A DNA stretch of 64,000 nucleotides, from assembly GCA_026545225.1 (NCBI GenBank), contig CM048854.1:27838730-27902729 (forward strand), in the 5' to 3' direction. Shown piece by piece: positions 23,726-36,479 of this stretch. Within the stretch, counting starts at the first letter, position 1. Every line of letters starts with the position of its first letter. The notes under the pieces were generated by a model. That model searched no databases and was not told where the DNA came from. It saw nothing but the letters and a program-made list of their open reading frames with translations. A program made the position numbers and the translations under genes. The stretch is from Cornus controversa. Its lineage: Eukaryota; Streptophyta; Magnoliopsida; Cornales; Cornaceae.

Positions 23726-24219
23726 TAGGGGTATACAAAAAATTCGTCAATTCGTGAATCTGATCCAATCCGATCTGATTCATACTGATTGGATTGGATT
23801 AGATTGGATGACTAATGGATCGATTGTGGATTTAGAAAATAAGAATTCGTAGGCCACGGATCAGATTACGGATTGGGGGGTCAAAAATTCGATCTAATTC
23901 GTGGCAATTCATTAGAATTTATAATATTTATTTTTTTTATATTATGTATATAATAATATCTTATAACGCTTAATAATAATATTATAATATCTTATATCTT
24001 TTAGGCTAAAAAATTGTTATTGGGTCCTAATTAAAAAATAATTATATTGGGTTATTTAAATTAAGCTCAATTCGTCAATTCGATCCGATTCAATCCATTA
24101 TTTCATGGATTGGATCGGATTGAGCCTTTTTCACGGATCGAATCGGATTGTATATTCATCAATCCGTAGACCGCGGATCGGATTATGATTATGCCTAATT
24201 CGATCTGTGGTCACCCTTA
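23726..24219. mobile_element. hAT-type MITE, 494 bp
   Basis: The ends TAGGGGTATACAAAAAATTC and CGATCTGTGGTCACCCTTA are imperfect inverted repeats of the TAGGGGTG hAT type, with many GGATTGGAT/CGGATCGGAT motifs inside. The 8-bp duplications are CTTTATTG (23718-23725) and CTTTACTG (24220-24227). The left duplication overlaps the target duplication of the 540-bp element, so this MITE landed second, at that element's edge. Confidence 0.88.
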
Positions 24220-24759
24220 CTTTACTGTCATCTGTTGTTGGGTTTGTACTTTTTTGTTAAGGGTTTTCTTGTCCACTTGATTAAAGTTTGGAAAATGGCA
24301 TGTTTGGGTCATTTGATCTTGGTCACACACGTCACTCACACTATTGAGGGTCAAATGACTTCTTATACAATGTCTCAAAATATACCATGATGCAAGTTGG
24401 TTTAGGTATAAATCAGTTATTTTGAATTGGGAGAATGACCAAACTACTCAATAAAAAATTCACCTAGTGAATCCCATTGTTATGACTAGTCCTCTTCCGT
24501 CCTCTTTGGCTTAGGAGTAGGCCTATATGATTAATTCTTAGGTCAGGAGTTCGAGGATTGGTATGGAAAGAAAAAATATCCCATTGTTATGTTGTAGTTT
24601 GAATTTTATCTCATTGATTCGGGTTTGACTCAAAAAATGGGTTTAAAACTCACCTGCAGGATTTAGAACTTATGTAAGATTCACTTGTAGTCCGGATCTA
24701 GAGTTTAGAATGAGATGAGAGAAAAAATTGAAAATCGCATAAAAGAGAGAGAGAGAGAG

Positions 24760-25375
24760 AGAGAGAGAGTTAAGGTTTGGGAGTTGAAAGTAAGGGTATA
24801 ACTTAGGCGAACTAACCCGAGTCTAGCTGGATTTTTCATGAGCTTGGACAACTATTTTTACAATTAAAGTTAGGCTTCAGTTGAAAAATTACAACTCGAA
24901 CTTAAGGGTTGGATTTGGGTTGAGGTGCCAACAACCTGAGCTAACCCGAACCCGAACCTAAATTCTAATTTTATTTTAAATATATTATTATATATAATAT
25001 TCAAACTAGGATCACCTTTTTCTTTTCATCTTCTTTTGTTTATTAATTTATTGTATGAAAAATTATTTTCTTAACAATATGTTTGTAATTTTTTTAAAAT
25101 TTGCATTAAGTTCTAAAAAATTTATATGCTTACGAGTAATCTAACCTAAAATTAACTCGAGATCACATTAAGTGTGAAGATTGGTCCTATGAGCAACCCG
25201 ACTTAAGCCGACTTTCTAACCCAAAATATCAACTCGAGTTTAAAAATTTAAGGTTGGGTTGGGTTCGGGTTAAGTAGTTAGGGTTGGAGGTAGAGCCAGG
25301 GTTCGGTTAGGGTTGAACATTTCATATATCGGATTGAGCTCGAGTTGTACCTCCAACCCGCCCAAATTGCAACCC
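24760..25375. mobile_element. Remnant of hAT-like GGGTT-rich element
   Basis: Ends at 25375 with CCAACCCGCCCAAATTGCAACCCTA, read outward as TAGGGTTGCAATTTGGGCGG, the same family as the tail at 1-132. The sequence is rich in GGGTTGGGTTCGGGTT motifs. The left terminus is not clear. It lies in the intron of the LCAT1-like pseudogene. Confidence 0.45.
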
Positions 25376-26498
25376 TAGCTGAAAGCAACAAGAGTGAGAG
25401 CGAGAACTAGGGTTTGGGGGTTAAAACTTGTAATTTATTTATTTTTGCATAATAAAAACTTTCGTCAGATCTTCACCGTGAACTTAGGCACACTGTCAAA
25501 CCACGTAAATTTTTGTGTTCAGTGCATGGTGTTTGTTTAGTTTTTTGTCTTGTTTTGTGATTGTTGTCTAGTTCGCAGTTGTTTGTCGTAGCACTTTCAT
25601 TCATATGTGATATAAGTAAAGATGATGATGATCTCAATGTATTCCTATGTTAATCAAAGGTGCTGGGAAGGGTGCGCTTATGGAGTCAAGATTATTATTA
25701 TTGAGGGCAGTAGTTTAGCGGTATCTATCTCAAAGTGGAAGGTGAGAGTTAAGTTTCTATAGGAGCAAATAGGTGTGTGAGTTTCTTGCTAAGAAAAAAA
25801 AATTATATTATTTACACTCAAAATGTTAACACTAACCAAAGGGGGTGTGAGTTTTTTTTTTAATTTTATTTACTGAAAAAAAAAATGGCCCAACTACTTA
25901 ATGTGGGATATAATTACTTAAAAAATGTTTGAGATTGATAGACAATGTACTTGCTTGAAATGGAGACATCACAAATTTTGAAAATAAAATTGTTGAGCAT
26001 ATAATTACTTGTTTATTAAATTGTTGAGCATAATTTTGAAAATATATGTATACATTTTGTTCCTTTTGTAGAAGTTCCAAATGTTTCTGAGTAATCATAA
26101 TCAAAGAAAATTAAATTCTTAAATTTTTCATTAATAACTTTAATGTCTTAAAGATTGGACTATACCCAAAGTGAATTTTCAATTTGGTATGCTAAATTGC
26201 ATGTATATTTTCTGCCTGGCTAGAGTTAAACATAAGAAATGTCGATCCTATACTCCACGATACCATCCGAGCAAGGCCAAGATCTGGTTGCTTTGGAATT
26301 AAACATTGTCTTATTGGCTACTGTAATTCAATACAATATTATGTAATGTGATGGTCAAGTATGTTTTGTGTATGGCTTTAGTATTTGGCAATAACCAAAA
26401 GAATTTAGGGGAAAATTTTACTTTTGTCTAACAAATGTTCCATTGACTAACACATTACAGAATACATGGCACCTCTAGTGAAGTCTTTAGAACAAATT

Positions 26499-27987
26499 AA
26501 AAGTATTTACTTGTATGTAAAATGATACTCCTATGTTCAAATTTCATTACAGAAAAAAGAAAGAAAAGAAAAAAAGAACAAAAAAAAAAAACAAGAAACT
26601 GCCTTTTTAACTTAATTTTATGCATTATTCTTGTTGGTTATTAGACCTATAATATGGTTTGTTCCTTTGGGGAAAGTGAATCACTAGATGCAACAATGCT
26701 AACAAATTGTTATTGATGTTTTTAGCGTAGAACACAGATCCTCTTCTGTGCTATTTATGTCAGATCACTTATGCAACAACTATGTTAAATTGTTTATGCA
26801 ACAACTTTACATCGTTGATTTGTAAGTGGGTTGCATAAGACGCAAACACAAAATCTCCATCCTGATTCTTTAGGGTGAGGTATCATGTAATAAGCAGCTT
26901 ATTTTCAAGATACCTGTCCTCTTCTATACACTTTTAGTACCATTTAATATATTTTAAATTGATAAAGTGATACATGCAAAATTCATGACAATGATATAAT
27001 ATTCGCTCAACACATTTACATTGAGAATGTGGCATTCTTGTAACATATTACATCGAGTTGCAACATTGCAATATCATTATCTGGTGTCTTTATTTTCAAA
27101 TAGTGTTTGATAAGTTTAAAAGAGCAATAGCGAACCAATGTTAAAATTGTTTAAATTTGATAAATTATTGAAGGTAGAAATAGATGCCTAGCTTTGATCA
27201 GTTTATTGAAAGTGTGTAAGTTCAAGAAGATCAAAAATATAAATTGTTACTGCATTCTCAAATTTATATTATTGCGTGAGTGTTGTATTATCTAGAAGAA
27301 AAGTGATATATCCTCCGAATTCTAAAGTTTTCAAACTACTCACATATCCTCCTTAAAAAAATTCAAATTTAGACTCAGTATCACAACTTTATCAAGAAAT
27401 CATTCTATTAGATTGTGCAAGGAAGGACCTATATATATGCACCCTATAGATATTAAAAAATTGTAGGGTGGATCCAAATTACACTTTGGGATTACTCTCA
27501 ATTTAGCCCACTTTGAAATATGGTCCAATGAGTTAGATAGTTTAAGGTCCAGACCCACCACAAATAAATGAGTCATGAGTCAACTCAAATTATTTAAAAA
27601 AAAAAAGTTCAAGCCCACTTGAAAACGTGTCAGAGAATATATATATATATTATCAAAGATAATTATATGTATATATTGTATAATTATCACAAAAGATAAT
27701 TTTCATCAAAGATAATTATCAAGAGTAAAAAAATGACTAGTTTGCCCCTCCAAGAATTCTATAAATAGAGATAGTAGGTTGAAGGAGAAAAGAACAAGAA
27801 GAATATCAAAGAACGAGTGTCGTTCTTCATCAATGTTTCAATCTAGTTCAAGAACCCTTGAATTTTGGGCCATCAAGGAAATCAAATCAAATCAATTTGT
27901 CTTTCTTTTGTAAAGATCTATAAAGAATTGTAACCCATATTTATTGAAATCAATAAAGTTGATTTATTTGTCTACATAACCCATATT
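26499..27987. other. 3' flank of the LCAT1-like pseudogene
   Basis: Aligns with 55960-57600 of copy B. It includes a core-promoter-like CTATAAATAGAG near 27770, also present in copy B (TATAAATAGAGGTAG near 57199), followed by an A/G-rich leader-like stretch. This could be an old solo LTR, but no convincing ends were found. Confidence 0.4.
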
Positions 27988-28689
27988 CACTACAACAAAT
28001 TTCACTTTCTACGACGGGCAAAAATGCATTCTACGACGGTCTCAGCCCATCGTAGAATCCCCTGTCGTGGAAGATAATTGTTTTTCCACGACGGTCTATT
28101 GCCTGTCGTGGAAAATCAACTTTCTACGACAGGCTAATGCCCATCGTAGAAAGTTGTCTTTCCACGACGGTCATTTTTCCGTCGTAGAAAGTTAATTTTC
28201 CACGACGGGTTTTGCCCCTTGTAGGAAGTCATATTTCTACGACGGTCATCGCCCGTCGTAAAAAGTTGATTTTCCACGACGGGCTTTGTCCCTCGTGGAA
28301 AGTCAGATTTCTACAACAGACTTTGCCCCTCGTAAAAAGTAATTTTTTTCAATAAATAAATAAAATAGGTTTTCTTTACATTGTTTCCAACACAAAAACC
28401 TATACAACTAATGCCTCCAATTCAACCAAAATTTCATCCAAAGCCAAGCCTTGTACAAACAACACAATGCTAAACAAAAAAATGAAGCATTAGAGAAAAT
28501 AAGGAGACAATTAACAAATAAGAAACATCCACAAAGGAACACATTCTCGCAAGAAATTCATTTATGCTACTATAAAACAAATAAGTTTAAAAAGTAAATA
28601 TACATTGATTAATGAAATAAATATGATCTATGAAATGTGTCATGAAGTAGCAATCGAAATTCTAATTTTAAATCAAGTACATAAAAGAA

Positions 28690-31600
28690 AATTGTCTTCC
28701 CAAACACCACCTAAATCCTGGATCGGCCTGATTCAACTACGACTTGATCCACTTCCTTCAACGGCCCTCCAATTAGGCCATCTTTTCTCAACTTCTCTTC
28801 CTTTGCTTTTCTGCATAAAATCACCCAAACATTCACTTCCAATGCTTTAAACAAATAGTATGTTACAATGACATACAATGATATATTGATGTGTAAAGAT
28901 AAATTATAATGCCATGCAAAATGGATGAAGTTATTTTTTTATTCATTTTGCTGCACATAAACCCATTAACCTTAACTTTAAAGTTAAAATTCAAGTCTCT
29001 TTGGTTTAATTGTTTTTTCTTAGATCTCTTTCTTTCTCTTTTTCTTGAATTTTTTTTCCAAAGATGTTGATCACTAAGCTAGTCTTAATTAATTCATCAT
29101 GTTGTAAGAACATTGTCTTGACCTCAATCTCATAGTAATTCAAATTCATTTCTAACAATTGTTTCCAACAATGGGACCCTATATAGAGCAAGCTTTGTTT
29201 ATTTATTTATTTCCGCTCACACAATCATATAATTGTAAAGGAGTTTGAGCAAGAGTCCAACAATCAAATGCACTTGCAATAAAGATCAATGGCTGAATGA
29301 GCAAGAAGAATTGTTAAAAGCAATGCAGATTCTACTAGAACAATGCAAATACCAAACAACATTCTGACCTTATCTACCACCCAAATCCTACTAGTAATTA
29401 GATCAAGTTTAACACAACAATTCATTTCATGGAAGCCATCTCTTTCCGTATTTCAAAAAACTTAATCCAAGACAAAGTGTCTTTTCAAGAATCAAAATAG
29501 GAGAAAATATATTACTAGCAATCCTCCATAAGGCAAAAAGTTATAGTACCTGTGAAAAGATCAAGAGTGGATTAAACTATGGGCATAGAACAGAAGGAAA
29601 GGAGCATTGAACTATCTATTGTTATATTAAACTCTCTGTTTACCACTGTCTATATACAAATGTTAAAAATTCTCTATTAATCTCTTCCTCTACACAATCC
29701 AAAGCTTCAATCTTTGAAGGTTAATCAATACAGTTAGTTATTGAGAAGAAATAGAGGGAAAGAAAATAAAAAAGAAGATTTGCAATTTTACTGCAGGTGA
29801 GCTTCCTCTAATTAACTTTTGCACAATTAATATCATGATAAGGATAGTTGCCTTGTATATACTTTATGAGAAGACTTCAATTGAGATAATGTGGTAGTTA
29901 AAACTTTGCTTCTCTTTATTCTTTTTTGCCACCAATAATGATCTGAAAGTTTGAAACAAAACATTTGATTTGTTTATTAGTCCCTATATAGGAATCTGCA
30001 GATCCAATGCCCATATCTCAAAAATATGTATTCGTAGAATTAGGTACATGTTTTGAAACCTATGGAGAAGAGACAACAAAATTTAAAGATCAAAACTTCC
30101 CATTCAGACATACATTAGCTATATGAATTTCCAAATGAAAATAATGACAAATTAATAATTATGATACCTCATACTGCCGTTAATTATACTTTATGGGACC
30201 AAAACTAATTCAATTTACTAAAAGAATTCCAAAATAGTACTTAAACAAGTTGGGAGTAATTCCTATGTTAATCAATATCTTGTTTTGGTCTACCATGTTT
30301 ACAATCACTGGCTTTGTGGTAGCTGATAGTTCAACTAAATATTAACAGAAATTCTAATCCAAGCAACATTCAACCCAAAAGAAATGATAATCTATTCTAT
30401 TGGCAATCCAGCTTTCCTTTACCCAAAGGTTTCGTTGAAATTTAAAATAGTTCCATTACATAAACTTTCATATCTCCTGCTGAATTCATCTAGGCTAAAT
30501 CAATCAAGAAACAACCTAAAAAATAGAGTTAAAATAAGTTCCCAACAAGAAGAATCAACAATAGATTATTTGGTGCAAATAAATGGTTGACAACATGTCT
30601 TCAAATCATAGAGAAGAATGAAAGTAGTATATCCCATATATATGGCATACAAACCAGTGCAAACACCCATGAAAAATTAGAAATATATTTTATACACAGG
30701 ATAGTGTGATATAAATTATACTAGATACAATGAGGAATTAGAATCATCACTAGTCGAGGGCACATGAGAAAGCCAAAAGGAATCATGTGCATTGATGACA
30801 AATATTGCATCTTACAGAAAGTTATCCATAGAAGCTGAAGATACTCAAGGGACAAGGAAAGTCCAATAATGCATGTTAGGCTACTAAGAAGAGAATATAT
30901 ATCATGTATTATAACTTTATAGAAAGCATCAGCTCAGCATAAAAAAATTTAAGCAGACAACACCAAAAAGTTGGGCATGTCTATTGTCAAGCCGGACACC
31001 AAAAATGGCAGTTTGAACAATTTTAGACAACCAAGAGTTCCTTGGTGCTAAAAAAATATTAACCATATAGAAAGAACTCCGTCTAAAGAGCCATAGATGA
31101 AATAATTACTCTTAAAAATATATAAGGGGATTTTTTTTAATAATTTAAACTTTATTCCCTAGCCACAGGGAATTATAACCAACTTTGGAGAAATCTAAAC
31201 ATATATAAATAAAAAAACTCCTCAATCTATAAAAGATGGCAATGTAACTAACATAATAGAAACTTCATAAAATTTTGTAAATTAAAATTGTACCCGCTAC
31301 CAATTAAGAAATTTGTCGTAGAAGATAAAACACATGTTGTACTTCTTTTATAACTTAAACTATCTAAATGGATGTAGAAACTGAATCAACACTCGCACAA
31401 TAATGTGAAATTGCAGCCCAGTAGATTCTACCGAGTCCAAATACAATATATTCTTTTCCCACATGAAATGTAAAAAAGAAGACAAATACTCCTAAAATAA
31501 TTTAAACCACACATGTAATTGCAAGCTCTAACAAACTTTAATGTTTTTTCATGGAAATTTACATAAAAAGGAAACCATATTTTCCCAAATTAGTACCACT

Positions 31601-31980
31601 AAATAATAGAAACAAACATTCATAATAAAATTTATGCAACTGAACATAAAGGAAAATTGGTGAAACAACCGACCAGGCGTGGACTACGAATAACCTTAGC
31701 CAGACTACCTTTTGAACGTCTTAATTAACAAAGTTTCTCTTGTGAATACTCCAAAGTCTTATATGGTAGAAATCTGGAACGAACTCCCATACTTCTCCAA
31801 CAGACATGCACTTGGAATAATTACTTTGACTATTTATTAAACAAAGATAATTTAATGCTATAAATACACAAGAATTAAATCATATAAACAGGTGTAAGAA
31901 ACTAATAATCAAACAACATTCCTTTCCCTTCTGCTATCCAAAAGACATTCTAGTATTCCCAGCAAAAGACAATTCAACCA
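28690..31980. other. Interior of CACTA element, unassigned
   Basis: About 3.3 kb without long frames. A minus-strand stretch near 28800-28700 (KEEKLRKDGLIGGPLKEVDQ) looks exon-like and may be another captured fragment, but I cannot name it. The rest is AT-rich and shows no transposase motifs. Confidence 0.3.
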
Positions 31981-32038
31981 TCAAATGTAACTGCAGGATA
32001 GTCAAAAGAGAAAAATCTTAATTGGTAAAGTAATTTAC

Positions 32039-32890
32039 CTCACAATCAGGTTGCCCAACTCTTTCTGGGAGTTCACCTCTGCAAAGAGCATCCAGACACA
32101 TGTAATGGATGTATTAGAACACTTAAAAGAATTATCGATATAAAGCACAATGGATTACTGAGAACAAGCAAAGAAATGATAGACACTCGCATATCTTCAA
32201 ATAAAAGTGTCTCTAAAGTGGTCAAAACTTGAATTGAAACAAAAACACTAATTGGGTTCATAAGGTCATATACCTATCCAGTATAAGCTGAATGATTGAA
32301 TCTACAATTGCTTCCATAGCCACACGACCCAGTCCTCAAATAGTAGATGTAGTCTGGTCCGAGGATGATCCGGGTAGGGGCTTAAATAGGCCCCTACAGC
32401 ACTGTGATGATTATCATTGGTCTGAATTTTTAACCGCCTTATAGCTTCTACAACACATCAAAATCAACACAAGTTAAGGATTTAGATCACCAATATTCAT
32501 CACATTGTACTTGATTGTATATACATACATGTACGTGTGTATGTGTGTGTTCGTAGATGCAGACACATGTACACAATATCGATATATAAATAGATGGTAC
32601 CAAAAGCACAACTTAAGACAACAGAACTAACAAAAGAAAAAAATATAGAGTGAATTCTACACTTGTAAATTGCTATGTACAACAATAGATACATTGCAAT
32701 ATAATCTAGAAAAAAAATCAAACTACGATCATATTCCAAAGATCATCGCTTGAAAATCAAGCATCTTTCAGACAAAAACACAAATAGAAAAATGCTTTGA
32801 AGATCGAAATTTACCTTCAATGTTGTTGACGGATGGATTAGACGAACTGGGCAAACCACCATTGTTCCGAACTTGCCGATCATCTGGCAT
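32039..32890 (-). pseudogene. Captured 5' part of a CCCH zinc-finger gene
   Basis: Minus strand: exon 1 32890-32815 (MPDDRQVRNNGGLPSSSNPS), exon 2 32447-32274 (EEAIRRLKIQTNDNHHSAVG, then [18 protein letters not shown]), exon 3 32078-32039 (GELPERVGQPDCE). Order and motifs match plant ZFN/AtC3H-type nucleic-acid-binding proteins with C-X8-C-X5-C-X3-H fingers. Splice sites at the three exons are largely preserved, so capture was at DNA level. Breaks: a 1-nt frameshift before the first finger, its first Cys changed to Tyr, and a stop at the end of exon 2. Remaining fingers are absent. The upstream stretch (32900-33300) probably contains the donor leader and promoter. Confidence 0.85.
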
Positions 32891-33935
32891 CGATGTCCTA
32901 TATCTATTATCCCACACACACACACAACAATCTATAGAAATAAAATGATTATCTGCAAAATTGAAGTTAAAATCTCAAAAAGCCCTAATAGAATTGGTAT
33001 CGTAGAGTCCAAAATTGAAAGAAAATGCATAATGTAAACCCTAATTGGAGACGAACCTAGTTCAGTGTGAAGATGAGACCCACGGCACAAGAAGGTGCAG
33101 TCAAGAAAGAGGCAGAAATGCTAATTGCTCAAGAATAGAGTTCAATTTTGGAGAGAGAAATAGAAGAAAGTTTTAGAGAGAGCATCAGAGGAAGCGGGGT
33201 ACGAAGGTTATTTGAGATGGAGATAGACGCTGTACGAGCGATGGTGACGCAGAAACGAAGGTGACGAAGGTGACATAGAGAAGATGGAGAGATGGTTAGG
33301 GCTGCCATTGGGTATAAGAAAGTAAAGAGACTACCGTATCTCAGCAGAATATAGTAGCGCTAATTTTTTTATTTCTACATCGGGCCAATGGACCGTCGTA
33401 GAAAGAAACATTCTACAACAAACCATACTGGCCCCTCGTTAAACTCTTCTTTCTACGACTGGCCCAAGAGGCCCGTCGTAGAAAGATATCTTCTACAACG
33501 GGCTATACGGGCCAGTCGTAGAAAGAACCTTTCCACAAGGGGTTATGCGAGCCCGTCGTTAAAAGCCTATTTTGTTGTAGTGATTTAATCTTATTTTCAG
33601 ATTCAAAATTTGTGTGTACACACCGACTGCCCAGCTAGCATGATTAATTTAATTCTATATTAAATGTATTTCTCTTCTTTACAGATTAAAAAATAAGGTC
33701 ACGTTTGGCAAAAGACAAACCAACAAAGTAAAATAATCCTTATGTCTTCCAACCAATGGGGGGTGTTGGCACCCAAATATGGCGCCACTTAGCAGCCACC
33801 TTAGGGGTTGTTTGAGTGAATGGGTAAGGCTGAGAAGGAATCCATCAAAAAGGAAACTCTAAGGGCTGAGGACTTTTAGAAAGTTGTCCTAAAATGTAGC
33901 TAGCGCGCGCACACACACACACATATATATATTAT

Positions 33936-36401
33936 TGACCTCAAGGTTTCAACCCTAGGTTACTTAGGTGATTTTGATGATGACAACCTATTATAATGTA
34001 GATTTAATAAGTTTACTTGAGTGTGCAGTTTATAAAATATCATATTATCTCAAGTATCTTAAAGGCATTGGACTTCAAAAGGAATTAGAAGAAGATATAT
34101 GATGTCACATGATCATGAAACTCAAAGATCAATAATCAAGATCAATGACGAAGTTGAAGTGAATCCAAGCCACATGATGAAGGAACCCGAAAGCTTAAAG
34201 ATTTGAAGACCAAAGACTTGGATAGGCTAGTCTTGGGTGAGTGCTAGATTTAATGTAAATTTATTTTTGAAGTAACTTCATTTAAAAACTCATCTCTTGA
34301 CTTAGTGGACTATAGAAATATGCATATCATTCATATCATCCATAAGTCCTTAAACCATAAGCGATAGGCCATGAACTTCACTTATAACATCATGAGGTTG
34401 TTACTATGATTGAGTTAGTTCAAATCATCATAAGCTTTAGAAAAACTTAACGAGTAAGTCATAACTAGAACCATGTCTTTCAATCATATCATTTATGGTT
34501 CTTAGATACATTGACTTAGGCTTTAAACTCAATTGAATCACTCTATAAAGATGTGTCATGCACAGTTACTATTTTGGGTACTTAGCGCAAAAATTTGGCT
34601 AATTTTTGGATTCTAGGGACAAAAATGTAAATATAAATTTTTTAATGAATCTTAACATAAAAAGTTCCAGTAATTGTACCCTATGATTTATCAGGATCAT
34701 ATATATTTTTTCAGCCCCAAATGACTTAATTTAGTCATTCATATTGTATGACGAATTTTTATGTCAAAGTTGTGAAAATCTGTTTTGTACTAAAACTGAA
34801 AAATCAGATTTTGATTCACTTATAATTTAATTTTGAAACTATTTTTATTAAATCCAAATGGGGGGTACTTTGCTTAATTACATTGAATAACTTAAAGTAA
34901 ATAGAAATATAAAGGTTTATGAGAAATTTAATTAAATATTTTCATTGTGTAATGTACTAATGCACTGTGCAGGAGAAACTGGCTGAGTCAGAAAACACAT
35001 TTTGACATGGGGACTTTCAATCGACTGATAGAGGCCTTTCGGTAGCCTAATGGAATCCATCAATCGACTGATAGAAGTTGGTATTCATTCCAGTAGAGTG
35101 TGCAAAATAGGGGAGGTTTCAGTCGACCGATGAATTCATCAGTCGACCGAAACCTGGAGATTTAAATTTCAATGGTTAGTTTCTGCACTAAATGTTTTTC
35201 AACCACTTCCAAACGACCATAATTCATTCTTGTACTATAAATACACCTTGTATATGCATTATACATGTGAGAGAGACTACTATAACCTTCTATAATCATA
35301 TATTGTTGGTAGATGCTACCTTAGAGCTTAAATCTTCATATCATTCATTCATTGGTAGCCACCACTATTAAACCAAACACTTGCATATCATTCATAGTGG
35401 CAACATCTTAGTGAAGAGCTTTCAATTGAGTATTTCATTACTAACTCTAGGTGTGTGAGCTTTAATTTGTGTATCTATCGATTGAGGGATATTCTTCATT
35501 GTAATCAAATCTCTTATCTACCTTTGAGAGGAAGACTAAGTGATACACTTGGCAATGAAGCGCAAGTCATGAGCTTGGCAAAGATTTCTCGGTAAGGTGT
35601 TCATTGAGTAAGGAAGCCCAAGCTATGAGCTTGGCAAAGAAATTTTGGTGAGGTTTTCATTGAGCAAGGAAGCCTAAGTAATTCACTTGGCAATTATAAA
35701 GTTTTTTTCCACCATTAAGGAGGCTCTATAGTGGAAACCTCAAGAGGTGCTCTTAAGGCATAGACGTAGGCAAGTTGGGCCGAACCATGTAAAAGTCATG
35801 GCGTCATTTGGTGTGCGTTTCTTTTTCCTTAAACTCCTTTATTTGATAGCATTTTATTTATTTCAATTTCATATATTTTATATATGAATGTTATAAGTTT
35901 AAATACTTTAATTCACATGAGGATGATGGGATGAATGCTTGAAGTATGTTAATTGATTAAAGATTTATTTGGTTATCCATTTGTTAATTAAGTTGCATAC
36001 CATGTATTTAATAAAATGTGCAATCAACATGTCCACACACTATATATAAGCAATTCTATGAATGTTATGAGAATTTTTGATGATATAATTATATTCATTC
36101 AAAGGAGGATAAAATAAGTGGATTGATTGGTTGAATTGAATATGTTTTGATTACACAATAAATAAACATTGAACGTATGAATTTACCTTAATCATAAATG
36201 CATGCTTAAATGTTTAAACACGTCTATGTGACTTATTTTTGTGCAATAAGCTAGATGATCACTCGTTGAATCAATCTACGCACCAAGTGTTTAACAAAAG
36301 TTTAATCAAGTTTAATTTTGTCAAAACAAGCTAAACCAAAAAAGTTTCATTATTTGCTTAAAGTCCTTATTCACCCCCCTCTAGGGACAATTCTTGGGTC
36401 A
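33936..36401 (+). mobile_element. Probable solo LTR of a retrotransposon
   Basis: Bounded by TGACCTCAAGG and TTCTTGGGTCA (a TG..CA with short inverted ends). It contains TATAAATACACC near 35239, typical of an LTR promoter, plus repeated ATCAGTCGACCGA / CAATCGACTGATAG motifs, and near its end the stretch TTATTCACCCCCCTCTAGGG that is common at plant copia LTR and leader junctions. CA/TA microsatellite lies on both sides. No 5-bp duplication was confirmed and no coding region is seen. Confidence 0.45.
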
Positions 36402-36470
36402 CACACACACACACACACAAACAAACACACACACATATATATATATATATGGTTACTTAAATACATATAT
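36402..36470. repeat. (CA)n(TA)n microsatellite
   Basis: A CA tract followed by TA repeats. A similar compound tract, CACACACACACATATATATA, sits at 33911-33930 on the other side of the solo LTR, as if the element had split one microsatellite. Confidence 0.85.
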
Positions 36471-36479
36471 ATGCGTGTC

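Larger units (their letters stand above)
22745..26498 (+). pseudogene. LCAT1-like acyltransferase pseudogene, copy A
   Basis: Exon 1 (22745-23158) is colinear with the intact gene at 53223 but has two disabling indels: a 4-nt loss after the codons for ARLTD (about 22918) and a 1-nt loss in QALLYL (about 23132). The exon 1 donor remains, but the exon 2 acceptor CACAG is changed to ACTAA (about 26440). Nearly all of exon 2 is missing: after CTTTAGAACAAATT the sequence jumps at 26498 to what lies beyond the stop codon in copy B, removing about 860 bp with the nucleophile Ser, Asp and His. The intron also took up two transposons. It cannot make an active enzyme. The promoter and start region are intact and may still be transcribed. 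Confidence 0.93.
27988..33582. mobile_element. CACTA transposon, 5595 bp, carrying a CCCH zinc-finger gene fragment
   Basis: Starts CACTACAACAAATTTCACTT and ends CCTATTTTGTTGTAGTG, the CACTA terminal inverted repeat, with 3-bp duplications ATT (27985-27987 and 33583-33585). Copy B has the empty site CCCATATTTGATC near 57590. Subterminal arrays of TTTCTACGACGGGC-type repeats lie at 28000-28340 and 33375-33565 in opposite orientations. No TNP1/TNP2-like transposase is seen, so it is non-autonomous. Its right half holds a captured zinc-finger gene 5' region on the minus strand. Confidence 0.93.
19319..33770 (+). repeat. Segmental duplication, copy A
   Basis: Matches copy B (38666-57780) in direct orientation once later insertions are removed. 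Homology starts near CAACTGTAGTTATAGATGG and ends near CAAAGTAAAATAATCC. It holds the serine-rich gene (-) and the LCAT1-like gene (+), here a pseudogene. Insertions absent from copy B are at 21083-21254, 23174-23713, 23726-24219 and 27988-33582. About 1.2 kb before the LCAT-like promoter (21370-22545), including another MITE, also has no counterpart. Confidence 0.9.

Noticed and set aside
28000-28340. Regularly spaced TTTCTACGACGG repeats that look CRISPR-like
   Set aside because: They alternate in orientation, lie just inside CACTA ends and recur at the other end; they are subterminal transposase-binding-type repeats of a plant element.
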